A DNA stretch of 45,298 nucleotides from an uncultured Collinsella sp. Its GTDB lineage: Bacteria > Actinomycetota > Coriobacteriia > Coriobacteriales > Coriobacteriaceae. Position numbers and translations under genes: made by a program. The notes under the pieces are model-generated. The model saw only the letters and a program-made list of their open reading frames with translations, did not search any database and had not been told where the DNA came from. The stretch spans positions 1-45,298 of the forward strand of contig UREZ01000003.1 of assembly GCA_900547025.1 (NCBI GenBank). Reading direction: 5' to 3'. The first letter of the stretch is position 1. Every line of letters begins with the position of its first letter. Below, one piece after another: positions 30,942 to 38,240 of this stretch.

Positions 30942-32024
30942 TTACCAGATGCTCGGCCAGAGACCAAGCGGGCCAGCGCCCAGGATGCCAAGGACAAAGA
31001 GCAGGAGAATGCCCTTGGTCGGGGTCCAGCTGTGCTTAGCGAACATGTAGTAAAGCAGCAGCGTAAGCATAAGCGGGACGAGCTTCGGGACGATGGTGTT
31101 GAGGGTGTCGGCAACGGAGAAGTTGACCGGATCCTCGGTGACGGTGCCGTAGGTAACGGACTCCATGCCGTTGCCCAAATCGGTGACGCCGCACTCGACA
31201 GCGTTGCCGTCGGCATCGGAAGCGGTGAGGGCGTTGCCGTCCTCATCGGTCATGGCGATGGTGCCGGCCTCAGCGGTCTCGGTATCGATGCCCTCCATAC
31301 CGGTGAAGTTCTCGGCCTCCTTCTCGGAGACGATCACGGTAGTAGCGGAGAGGCCACGGGTGGTGCCGTTGGGGATCTGGAGGTTGATCTGGGTGCCACC
31401 CATGGTGACGACCAGGCAACCGACGACGAAGACGCCCATGATGGAAGCGGCACGCGTGAAGGCCTGCATGTTGGCAGTCAGAGCGTCAATAGCGCTGGTG
31501 CCAAGCTTGTAGGACCAGTTCATGAGCCAGAAGCGCAGAGCGAACTGGACGACGTTGAAGATCACCAGGAAGATGATCGGTGCAGCGGCGTTGCCGTTGA
31601 TGGCCATGTTAGAGGTGATGCCGGCCGTGATAGGCACAAGCGTCAGCCAGAACAGGGCGTCACCGATACCACCGAGCGGGCCCATTGCGGCGACGCGGAC
31701 GGCGCGGATCGTGGGGATGTCAACCTTGTTCTGCTCGAGCGAAAGCACGATGCCCATAACAAAGGTGACAAGGAACGGGTGGGTGTTGAAGAACTCCAGG
31801 TTGTGGCTCATGGAAGCCGCGAGGTCGTTCTTGTTGGTGTGGATCTTCTCCAGACCGGGGATGATGGAGTAAAGCCAGCCAGCGGCCTGCATGCGCTCGT
31901 AGTTGAACGATGCCTGCAGGAAGCAGGAGCGCCAAGCCATCTTGTTGAGGGTCTTCTGGTCGAGCTGCGGAGCAGGAGTGAGATCCTCGTAGTGCTCCGG
32001 GATCACATACTCATTAGATGCCAT
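30942..32024 (-). CDS. Mannose-family PTS EIID with an extra acidic domain
   Basis: EIID forms the permease channel together with EIIC. The 360-residue product begins like other EIIDs (LDQKTLNKMAWRSCFLQASFNYERMQ, VAAMGPLGGIGDALFWLTLVPI) and ends with the usual hydrophobic pair (LVPLMLTLLLYYMF, ILLLFVLGILGA). Between them, residues about 216-305 form a Thr/Asp/Glu/Gly-rich soluble segment (for example TDEDGNALTASDADGNAV) far longer than the loop in ordinary EIIDs of about 270-300 residues. By topology it should face outside. The start at 32024 follows ggaggtgacttcgaag and overlaps the EIIC stop by 11 nt, so the two are translationally coupled. Confidence 0.87.
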   Translation of the reverse strand: MASNEYVIPEHYEDLTPAPQLDQKTLNKMAWRSCFLQASFNYERMQAAGWLYSIIPGLEKIHTNKNDLAASMSHNLEFFNTHPFLVTFVMGIVLSLEQNKVDIPTIRAVRVAAMGPLGGIGDALFWLTLVPITAGITSNMAINGNAAAPIIFLVIFNVVQFALRFWLMNWSYKLGTSAIDALTANMQAFTRAASIMGVFVVGCLVVTMGGTQINLQIPNGTTRGLSATTVIVSEKEAENFTGMEGIDTETAEAGTIAMTDEDGNALTASDADGNAVECGVTDLGNGMESVTYGTVTEDPVNFSVADTLNTIVPKLVPLMLTLLLYYMFAKHSWTPTKGILLLFVLGILGAGPLGLWPSIW

Positions 32025-32814
32025 CTTCGAAGTCACCTCCGTCAGAAACAGCTGCACCCTTCAGCTCGGTCTGCTGCTGGAAGTCCCAGAAAGCGATGCC
32101 GAAGCCGATGAGAGCGAGGATGAGCAGAGCAGGGGTTGCCAGCGAATCGTTGGCAACGGTGATGAGCGCGAGGCCAAAGCCCATGAGGAAGAAGCCCCAC
32201 ATATCGCGGTTCATCATAACCTTGAGCAGGACGGCGAAGCCGACGAAGCGCATCATGCCGCCTGCAGCGGACAGACCGGTCTGCAGCCAAGTCGGGATGG
32301 CAGAAGCGATGGTCTGACCGATGGTAGCGCCAGCGATGAAGAACAGGGTGACGACGACAGCGAAGATCAGGCCGAGCAGAGCCATGGCGAAGTAGTTCAG
32401 GCGCTCGATGCCCTTGGTGTCCGCGTTGTGAGCCATGTTATCGGCCGTGGACATAAGCGGGGACATAAGCGTGAAGACCAGGGTAACGCCAAGCTGGCCA
32501 AGCAGAGCGAACGGAATGGCGAGGCCGACTGCCGCGTTGGGCTCGAGGCCCGTGGCGATAGCGAGAATGGCTGCCATGATGCCGCCGATGACGGCGTTAG
32601 GCGGCTGAGCGCCTCCGATCGGCATGTTGCCGATCGTCATGAGCTGATAGGTACCACCCACGAGAAGACCGGTGTTGAGGTCGCCAAGGATAAGACCGAT
32701 GACGGCGCCGGTGACGATGGGCTGATAGAGAGACTCGAGGAAGTCAAACTGGTCGATTGCCGCGATGAACGTGACGACGAAGACCAGAGCGATCTGGATG
32801 ATCGAGTATTCCAT
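32014..32814 (-). CDS. Mannose/sorbose-family PTS EIIC
   Basis: Membrane subunit of the PTS permease, 266 residues with about seven hydrophobic segments. FDFLESLYQPIVTGAVIGLILGDLNTGLLVGGTYQLMTIG and GGAQPPNAVIGGIMAAILA are strong family signatures, closest to the AgaC/AgaW (N-acetylgalactosamine) and SorC types. It lies 90 bp downstream of EIIB and overlaps EIID. The ATG at 32814 follows aaaggaggagcaag. Together with EIIA, EIIB and EIID it should import and phosphorylate a hexosamine; the choice of GalNAc or galactosamine rests on agaS and nagA nearby. Confidence 0.9.
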   Translation of the reverse strand: MEYSIIQIALVFVVTFIAAIDQFDFLESLYQPIVTGAVIGLILGDLNTGLLVGGTYQLMTIGNMPIGGAQPPNAVIGGIMAAILAIATGLEPNAAVGLAIPFALLGQLGVTLVFTLMSPLMSTADNMAHNADTKGIERLNYFAMALLGLIFAVVVTLFFIAGATIGQTIASAIPTWLQTGLSAAGGMMRFVGFAVLLKVMMNRDMWGFFLMGFGLALITVANDSLATPALLILALIGFGIAFWDFQQQTELKGAAVSDGGDFEDGI

Positions 32815-32904
32815 CTTGCTCCTCCTTTCAAAATGTATGTACGCACTTTGGATTTCACGTACAGAACGTCAGGGTTTCACTCCTGACAACGTGGATCACG
32901 AGGA

Positions 32905-33387
32905 TTACGAGAAGAGCTTGCTCGTGTCCTCAACAGGCGTGCTCGGAACGCGCCTGATCTCCAACTCCACCCCCAATTCCTGCAGCTCTTTAAACGCAGC
33001 GACATCCTCGTCGTTAACTGCGACGGAGGTGGCGACTTGGCGCTTTCCTTCCGACATGTGCATGTTGCCGATGTTTACCTTCTTTATAGGCACACCGCCC
33101 TTGACGAGCGTAAGCACGTCTTCCGGTGTTTCGGCCACGATGAAGATCTTCTGGCGCGGGCTCGCCTTGCCAATGACGTCGATGGTCTTCTGCAGAGAGA
33201 AGAAACGCGTAGCGACGCCGGCGGGAGCGGCCATCTTCATGAGGTTCTGGCGCATGGTGTTGGACGCCACGTCGTCGTTGGCGACGAGGATGAGGTTGGA
33301 GCCCAGGGTGGAGTTCCACTGGGTGGCAACCTGACCATGAACCAGTCGGTTATCGATGCGGGTAAGAAGAATGTTGGGTTCTGCCAT
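32905..33387 (-). CDS. Mannose-family PTS EIIB
   Basis: Phosphate-transfer subunit of 160 residues. The phosphoacceptor His17 lies in RIDNRLVHGQVATQW, the standard motif. The rest follows family EIIB: SNLILVANDDVASN, ATRFFSLQKTIDVI, LTLVKGGVPIKKVNIGNMHM. The ATG at 33387 follows cgaaaggaagctgatcaac. It is downstream of yajC by 36 bp and upstream of EIIC. Comparison with the orphan at 23184-23663, which has Tyr at the same position, makes this the functional EIIB of the window. Confidence 0.93.
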   Translation of the reverse strand: MAEPNILLTRIDNRLVHGQVATQWNSTLGSNLILVANDDVASNTMRQNLMKMAAPAGVATRFFSLQKTIDVIGKASPRQKIFIVAETPEDVLTLVKGGVPIKKVNIGNMHMSEGKRQVATSVAVNDEDVAAFKELQELGVELEIRRVPSTPVEDTSKLFS

Positions 33388-33423
33388 GTTGATCAGCTTC
33401 CTTTCGTTATTTGCTGACGACAG

Positions 33424-33705
33424 TTACTTGATCTCCTGAATCGCGTAACGCGAAACATCTACGACGGCTCCGGATCGGACTCTGATCTGGACCTTCTCGC
33501 CTTCGATGCCTTTGACGGTTCCGTAGATACCGCCGGCGAAAAGAACCTCCTGACCCGGCTTGAGCTCGGTGTGCAGCTCCTTGAAGTACTTCTGCTTCTT
33601 CTTCATGTTGATTTGCGACCAGATGGTGTAAATCAAGCCCATGATGACAAGCAGGCCTAAAAGGGCGACCGAGGAGCTCAGGACGTTGGCTCCGAAATCG
33701 GCCAT
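33424..33705 (-). CDS. yajC: YajC-like protein inside the PTS operon
   Basis: A 93-residue protein with one N-terminal membrane segment (about residues 11-30) followed by the YajC core: MKKKQKYFKELHTELKPGQEVLFAGGIYGTVKGIEGEKVQIRVRSG. YajC is an accessory of the Sec-YidC-SecDF protein-insertion machinery. Its ATG overlaps the EIIA stop (TAATG), so it is translationally coupled to EIIA and lies before EIIB. I recall YajC-like genes in mannose-family PTS operons of other gut bacteria. Whether this copy serves general secretion or membrane insertion of EIIC and EIID cannot be read from sequence; no secD or secF gene is adjacent. Confidence 0.85.
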   Translation of the reverse strand: MADFGANVLSSSVALLGLLVIMGLIYTIWSQINMKKKQKYFKELHTELKPGQEVLFAGGIYGTVKGIEGEKVQIRVRSGAVVDVSRYAIQEIK

Positions 33706-34148
33706 TAGATGCCGTCCTCGTCGCCGAAGATATCCTCTTCCTCGGAGCCGGCAACGGATGCGACCGTCTGGGCGGTGATGCCCGTCTGGCCAACGGTCAC
33801 GGCCTGCTCGCCAAGCTCGGCGAGCGTGGCATTGCCGCGGAGGAACAGGAGCTCAATAACCATGGGAAGGTTGGTGCCAGTCAGAACCTCGACGTTGTCG
33901 ACATCCTGGGCAATCATCATCGACTGGTTGAACGGGGTACCACCGAGCAAGTCGGTAAAGACGAGCACGCCATCGCACTCCTCGCGCATGGCGGTAATAG
34001 CGGCGCGGAGATCCTCACCGTAGGATGCGGCCTGATCGCCCTCAAAAGGAACGACGGTAAAAGCAGGCTGGTCGCCGGCAACCATAGCGATAGCGCTTGC
34101 AAGGCCGGGTGCGAACTGTCCATGACCGGTAAGAATAAAGCCAACCAT
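33705..34148 (-). CDS. Mannose-family PTS EIIA
   Basis: The first gene of the PTS operon. The 147-residue EIIA has the phosphoacceptor His9 in ILTGHGQFAPGLASA and the family segments VVPFEG, VLVFTDLLGGTPFNQS and LTGTNLPMVIELLFLR. The C-terminus ends in a short acidic tail (EEEDIFGDED). It receives phosphate from HPr and passes it to EIIB His17. The start at 34148 follows ggaagggaaatttga. A 631-bp upstream region carries GntR-type operators, three copies of the CGGT-N3-CGGT motif and a cre-like site. Confidence 0.93.
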   Translation of the reverse strand: MVGFILTGHGQFAPGLASAIAMVAGDQPAFTVVPFEGDQAASYGEDLRAAITAMREECDGVLVFTDLLGGTPFNQSMMIAQDVDNVEVLTGTNLPMVIELLFLRGNATLAELGEQAVTVGQTGITAQTVASVAGSEEEDIFGDEDGI

Positions 34149-34264
34149 TCAAATTTCCCTTCCGAAGGTGTGTACGATCTGAGTCCGATGATTTTCGGAA
34201 GCCAGCGGGCACTTGCCCTTAAAGCTTCTTAGAAAGCGTTCTTTGAAGACCAGTGGTTTCTAAA

Positions 34265-34278
34265 CTGGTAGTAACCAC
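34265..34278. promoter_or_regulatory. GntR/UTRA operator upstream of the PTS operon
   Basis: ctggtagtaaccac, matching the agaS site at 13 of 14 positions, 117 bp before the EIIA start. A related accagtggtt lies just upstream. Confidence 0.65.
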
Positions 34279-34372
34279 GTGACGTGTTGTTGTCACTATA
34301 TCACCCCAGAAGAGATCGCTTTCGCTGATTCAAACAGTAAAACGTTTTTGCACCGCTCACGGTGATATTTCG

Positions 34373-34383
34373 ACCGTTTACCG
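34373..34383. promoter_or_regulatory. ACCG-TTT-ACCG site, PTS operon
   Basis: accgtttaccg, the same variant as at 11423; a looser copy (accgctcacgg) lies at 34352. Confidence 0.5.
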
Positions 34384-34409
34384 CTCGTTAACACTTCTAC
34401 CTGCGGTTT

Positions 34410-34423
34410 TGAAACCGTTTCGA
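34410..34423. promoter_or_regulatory. cre-like site
   Basis: tgaaaccgtttcga, close to the firmicute CcpA box consensus TGNNANCGNTNNCA but ending in GA. A CcpA-type regulator is not shown for this organism. Confidence 0.4.
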
Positions 34424-34544
34424 AACGCTTTGGCAAAAGAACGGATCTTTCCCGGTGTCTAAACAACGCAGGGCGGCTAAAAATAGCGTGTAGAAAAATT
34501 GCAGGTCATTGTGAAGATATGTGAATTGGTCTTTTTGACTTAAT

Positions 34545-34560
34545 ACCAGTTAGAACCAGT
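34545..34560. promoter_or_regulatory. Second ACCAGT element, PTS operon
   Basis: accagttagaaccagt, a direct repeat of the GntR half-site ACCAGT, about 400 bp upstream of EIIA. Confidence 0.45.
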
Positions 34561-34571
34561 TTTGAGATTAT

Positions 34572-34601
34572 CGGTGAACGGTAGTTTTCGACCGTTCACC
34601 G
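34572..34601. promoter_or_regulatory. Inverted pair of CGGT-N3-CGGT sites
   Basis: cggtgaacggt (34572-34582) and accgttcaccg (34591-34601), exact reverse complements 8 bp apart. This is the most symmetric example in the window, and the same two 11-mers recur at 18920 and 18996. Confidence 0.6.
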
Positions 34602-34705
34602 GTCACTTGCAATCGTTTGCAGTTGTTTTCCCAGATGAATTAGGGGAACCCGATGGAGCGCTTGTGCGGGCGCGAGGCCTATCCTATTGATTTCGGCAAC
34701 AAAAA

Positions 34706-34736
34706 GCCCGCTAGAACGTTGTCCGTTCTAGCGGGC
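34706..34736 (-). terminator. Terminator of the SurA-like gene
   Basis: Perfect 13-bp stem (gcccgctagaacg/cgttctagcgggc), 5-nt loop, then TTTTTGTTG on the minus strand. Confidence 0.93.
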
Positions 34737-34779
34737 TCAATCAGGTAGATCGGTTAGCGCGCAGTAGTGCAGGCAAACC

Positions 34780-35874
34780 TTACGCAAACAGGCCGTAGAT
34801 GCTGATGTTGGCCTTGGCGTAGAGGCCGTTCGCATACTCGGTCCACTTGGAGCTGGCGCTCGAAGCCTGCGAGGAATACTGCTGGTAGGCGGTGTAATAG
34901 GCGGTCATGGCTTGCTTATAGGTAGCGCTATCGGCCGTAAAGGCATCGTCAGCGAAGGCCTTGGCATAGGTGCTGTCGGCATCCTTCCAGGTGCCCTTCT
35001 CGCTATCCCACTCGTCACCGGCAAGGTTGATGATGTAGTCGGCGTAGTCCTTGCTCGCGGTCTCCTCGTTGCCGTCAGCAGGCTCGGTCGGGGCGGTCGG
35101 CATGCTTGCGGAGCTATCGCCCACCTTCTTCTTGTAGAGCTTCTGCAGCGTCGCGGACTGGCGGACGATCTGCTTGGCCTGGTCCTTGGACACGCCGTAC
35201 TGCGTGGCCATGGTCTTGTAGTCGGAGGTGCCGATGGAATCCTCGGCATACTGCTTCATTTCCTTGGAAGAGACGGTAATGCCCTCGTCCTCGGCAGCGT
35301 CCAGCAGAATCTGGTTGCGCACGTAGGACAGGATAACGTCGGCAGACGGAGCGGTGTAGTTGCCGTCGTCGTCCTTGACGGTGTCAAGGCTGTACTGGCT
35401 CTCGATGGCCTCACGCGCGGTGATGTCGCTCTTCTTGCCGTTGTAGCTATAGCTCGCCACGGTCGAATCGAGCTGGTCCTCGGACAGGGTCGCCGAGCCG
35501 ACGCCCTTGCCGCCAAAACCACCGTTGCCGATAAAGAAGCCGACCACAGCAGCGATCACGACTGCAACCACGAAGGCGGCAATCATCGTCTTCTTGTGCT
35601 TGGATGCGCGGTCGTCTTCGTCGGAACCCAGGATATCGTCGTCCTCGTCCTGCTCCTCGGGCATGAGGTTCTCGTCGGCGGCGTCCGCGGCGATCTTTGC
35701 CTCCAGGCGAGCGTCCTCCTCCTCGGCCGTCGTACCGGCGGCAATATGTTCGGCAGACGTACCGGCGACCAGATCGATCTTCTCCTCCTCATCACCATCG
35801 GGGCCTTCGCCGCGCTCGATGATCTGGATGCCGTCGATCTCGTCCTGCTCGTCCTTCTTTTGAATCAGACCCAT
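34780..35874 (-). CDS. Membrane-anchored SurA/PrsA-like protein
   Basis: A 364-residue single-pass protein. Residues 1-90 are strongly acidic (runs of Glu/Asp such as EEQDEDDDILG) and should be cytoplasmic; a membrane segment lies at about 97-115; the rest should be outside. The outer part starts with DQLDSTVASY and has SADVILSYVRNQILLDAAEDEGITVSSKEMKQYAED and YGVSKDQAKQIVRQSATLQKLYKKKV, the helical pattern of SurA N-terminal chaperone domains. No peptidyl-prolyl isomerase domain is evident. The likely role is a chaperone for exported proteins. The ATG at 35874 follows aaggagtaaccgat. It has its own terminator and no clear tie to neighbours. Confidence 0.65.
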   Translation of the reverse strand: MGLIQKKDEQDEIDGIQIIERGEGPDGDEEEKIDLVAGTSAEHIAAGTTAEEEDARLEAKIAADAADENLMPEEQDEDDDILGSDEDDRASKHKKTMIAAFVVAVVIAAVVGFFIGNGGFGGKGVGSATLSEDQLDSTVASYSYNGKKSDITAREAIESQYSLDTVKDDDGNYTAPSADVILSYVRNQILLDAAEDEGITVSSKEMKQYAEDSIGTSDYKTMATQYGVSKDQAKQIVRQSATLQKLYKKKVGDSSASMPTAPTEPADGNEETASKDYADYIINLAGDEWDSEKGTWKDADSTYAKAFADDAFTADSATYKQAMTAYYTAYQQYSSQASSASSKWTEYANGLYAKANISIYGLFA

Positions 35875-35912
35875 ATCGGTTACTCCTTGTTAGGAAACAT
35901 AGTCCCCAATAG

Positions 35913-35941
35913 AATACGCCCGACAGAGCGCCGGGCGTATT
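35913..35941 (-). terminator. Stem-loop after isocitrate dehydrogenase gene
   Basis: aatacgcccg/cgggcgtatt around a 9-nt loop, weak T tail. Probable end of the 39320-36001 operon. Confidence 0.55.
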
Positions 35942-36000
35942 GATTCTTAGGTTATACGCAAACACTTAAGTACTATTTAGGCGTTTGCAGCGCGCATACC

Positions 36001-37086
36001 TTAGGCCAGGTGCGCGATAACGGCATCGGCAAAGGCCTGCGTGCCCACGGCGCCCTCGACGGAGCCGGTCTGAGCACGACGCACGTCACCGGTAACCTGC
36101 TCGCCCTCGTCGAGCGTGGCAGAGACGGCGGCGCGAATGCGATTGGCAGCGTCGTTCTCGCCCAGGTGATCGAGCATCATCGCAGCAGAGAGAATCTCGG
36201 CCGTGGGGTTGGCGATATCCTGGCCAGCGATATCGGGCGCGGAGCCGTGCGTTGCCTCGAAGATGGCGCAATCGGCACCGATGTTGGAGCCGGGAGCCAT
36301 GCCTAAGCCGCCCACCAGGCCAGCGCACAGGTCGCTCACGATGTCGCCGTACAGGTTGGGCAGTACCAGGACATCGAAGTCGTTGGGGTTTTGGACCAGG
36401 CCCATGCAGGTGGCGTCGACAATCTTGTCGTTGAACTCGATATCGGGATAGTTGGCGGCCACCTCGCGCGCAACGCGCAGGAACAGACCATCGGTCGCCT
36501 TCATGATGTTGGCCTTATGCACGGCCGTCACCTTTTTGCGGCCGCAGCGGCGGGCGTACTCAAAGGCATACTCCACAATGCGGCGGCTCTTGGCGATAGA
36601 GATGGGCTTGATTGAGATGGCGGAATCGGCGGCGAAGACCTTCTGACCCGAGCGCTCGACAAGCTGCGAGAGCTCCTCGACCTCGGCTGCGCCCTCATCG
36701 AACTCGATGCCGGCATAGAGGTCCTCGGTGTTCTCGCGCACGATGACCAGGTCGACGTCGCGGAAGCGCGAGCCATCGCCTGGCTGCGACAGGCAGGGGC
36801 GCACGCAGGCGTACAGGTCAAAGTGCTTGCGCAGGGCCACGTTGACGCTGCGGAAACCCGTGCCGACCGGCGTGGTGATGGGACCCTTGATGGCGACCTT
36901 GGTCTCGGCGACCGCATCGAGCACGTGCTGGGGCAGCGGCGTGCCAAACTCGTCCATGACGCCGGCACCGGCCTCCTGGACGTTCCAGTTGATCTGGACA
37001 CCGGTGGCCTCGACCACGCGGCGCATGGCCTGCGTAATCTCGGGACCGATACCGTCACCGGGAATCAGGACTACATCGTGCGCCAT
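36001..37086 (-). CDS. icd: NAD-type isocitrate dehydrogenase (isocitrate/isopropylmalate family)
   Basis: Oxidative decarboxylase of 361 residues. The nucleotide loop LIPGDGIGPEIT is at residues 7-18; SVNVALRKHFDLYACVRP (near 80) is typical of NAD-linked isocitrate dehydrogenases rather than isopropylmalate dehydrogenases; VRENTEDLYAG, the catalytic Tyr/Lys regions, and NLYGDIVSDLCAGLVGG and EATHGSAPDIAG near the C-terminus complete the fold. It would make 2-oxoglutarate for glutamate synthesis. The start at 37086 follows cgaggagtaacagatt, 6 bp after the HEAT-like gene. Homoisocitrate dehydrogenase is a less likely alternative. Confidence 0.88.
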   Translation of the reverse strand: MAHDVVLIPGDGIGPEITQAMRRVVEATGVQINWNVQEAGAGVMDEFGTPLPQHVLDAVAETKVAIKGPITTPVGTGFRSVNVALRKHFDLYACVRPCLSQPGDGSRFRDVDLVIVRENTEDLYAGIEFDEGAAEVEELSQLVERSGQKVFAADSAISIKPISIAKSRRIVEYAFEYARRCGRKKVTAVHKANIMKATDGLFLRVAREVAANYPDIEFNDKIVDATCMGLVQNPNDFDVLVLPNLYGDIVSDLCAGLVGGLGMAPGSNIGADCAIFEATHGSAPDIAGQDIANPTAEILSAAMMLDHLGENDAANRIRAAVSATLDEGEQVTGDVRRAQTGSVEGAVGTQAFADAVIAHLA

Positions 37087-37092
37087 AATCTG

Positions 37093-37791
37093 TTACTCCT
37101 CGTTTTCGGCGTCGTCAGATTTTTTAACGCTAGCACGCTTCTTCTTTTTGGAGAGATCCAGACCAAAACGTTTAACAAGCATTTCGCAAATCTCGCTCGA
37201 ACGGGCCTTGAGATAGCTGCCCTTGCCGTTCTCGGCATCGAACTTAAGGCGCAGCGCGAGCTTCTCGGCGACCTCGGCGTCAATCTCGCCCTGGCCAAAC
37301 TCGTACAGACAACCGAGCATGTCGCGATACTCAAGGTCGCCGTGGTAGCACTGGATGGCCTCGTCCAGGATGGGCCAAGCCTCGCGCGAACGCTCAACGC
37401 TCGTGGCGCCCCACACGCACAGCAGGCGGAAGGCGGCATAGCGCAGCGTGGAGGAAATCTCATCGAACAGTGCGGTCTCGGCGCCCTCAAAGGCATCGCC
37501 CAGCTGCTCGGGGCAGGTGGTGGCAAGCGCCGTCAGGGCATCGAGGGCCTCCCAGCGGGTCTGAGCCTCGGGGCGGTCGAGTGCCTCGATCAGCGCGGGC
37601 ACGCAGGGCACGACGCGCTGCGGATCGCGCTCGGCAAGCAGGTGCAGCACGCGGGCGGCAAACTGGCGGATACGGCGCGTGGGGCAGCCGAGCTCCTTGA
37701 CCAGGCGGTCGACGGCGTTCTCGTTTTCTTCTGCCAGCTGAAGCTGTGCCAGCTCCTCGTCGGTGAGCTGTTCGTCTTTGTTTTCTGCCAT
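37093..37791 (-). CDS. HEAT-repeat-like protein of unknown function
   Basis: A 232-residue soluble, helical protein. Several helix pairs resemble HEAT repeats (RRIRQFAARVLHLLAE, VVPCVPALIEALDRPEAQTRWEALDALTALA, STLRYAAFRLLCVWG). The first 25 residues are acidic; the last 25 form a Lys-rich then acidic tail (KKKKRASVKKSDD). It has no catalytic motif I recognise and may be a scaffold. The start at 37791 follows agtaagaagaggtaact. It sits between a small membrane protein gene and isocitrate dehydrogenase with gaps of 15 and 6 bp, so it is co-transcribed with both. Confidence 0.7.
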   Translation of the reverse strand: MAENKDEQLTDEELAQLQLAEENENAVDRLVKELGCPTRRIRQFAARVLHLLAERDPQRVVPCVPALIEALDRPEAQTRWEALDALTALATTCPEQLGDAFEGAETALFDEISSTLRYAAFRLLCVWGATSVERSREAWPILDEAIQCYHGDLEYRDMLGCLYEFGQGEIDAEVAEKLALRLKFDAENGKGSYLKARSSEICEMLVKRFGLDLSKKKKRASVKKSDDAENEE

Positions 37792-37806
37792 AGTTACCTC
37801 TTCTTA

Positions 37807-38235
37807 CTATTTCTTAGCGTGCTTGCCAGCACCCTTGCTGTCATCGGTGACCGAGATGAGCTGTCGGTCGGCAGCGCCATTGCGACGCGCACGGCGGCGT
37901 TCCTCGGCATCGCCCGCGTCGGCGGCGGCGCGGTGTGCTTTGTTGACGTTAAAGACCTCGTCGTGCTTGCGCCACGGACCGACGGACTCACCAAAGCTCA
38001 TCTTAAGGCCGGCGATAAAGCCGCCGAGCCAGCCGATCGGCGCAAACTGCACCAGCGGAAACAACGAGAACACCCAGGTCAGCAGGACGACTGCCGCCGC
38101 GCCTGCAAAGTTGGCGATCCAGTAGTCGCGCTTGGTGATCACGCGCTTTTCGCAGGCCCACTGGCCGCACAAAAAGCCAATGTAGATCGCAAAGAGAAAG
38201 AGCACCAGCGCAAGCACCACGAACGTCCAGCTCAT
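37807..38235 (-). CDS. Small membrane protein of unknown function
   Basis: 142 residues with two membrane segments (about 3-22, SWTFVVLALVLFLFAIYIGF, and 42-65) and a soluble basic C-terminal half (ADAGDAEERRRARR) ending in Lys/His. I do not recognise a family. The ATG at 38235 follows cggggagtagcgccc, which overlaps the stop of the dehydrogenase gene upstream; the gap between the two genes is only 5 nt. The longer reading from 38271 would overlap the dehydrogenase and is rejected. Confidence 0.7.
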   Translation of the reverse strand: MSWTFVVLALVLFLFAIYIGFLCGQWACEKRVITKRDYWIANFAGAAAVVLLTWVFSLFPLVQFAPIGWLGGFIAGLKMSFGESVGPWRKHDEVFNVNKAHRAAADAGDAEERRRARRNGAADRQLISVTDDSKGAGKHAKK

Positions 38236-38240
38236 GGGCG

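Noticed and set aside
34410..34423. A firm CcpA catabolite-repression site
   Set aside because: It resembles a cre box but deviates at the end, and CcpA is not shown for this lineage; kept only as a low-confidence feature.
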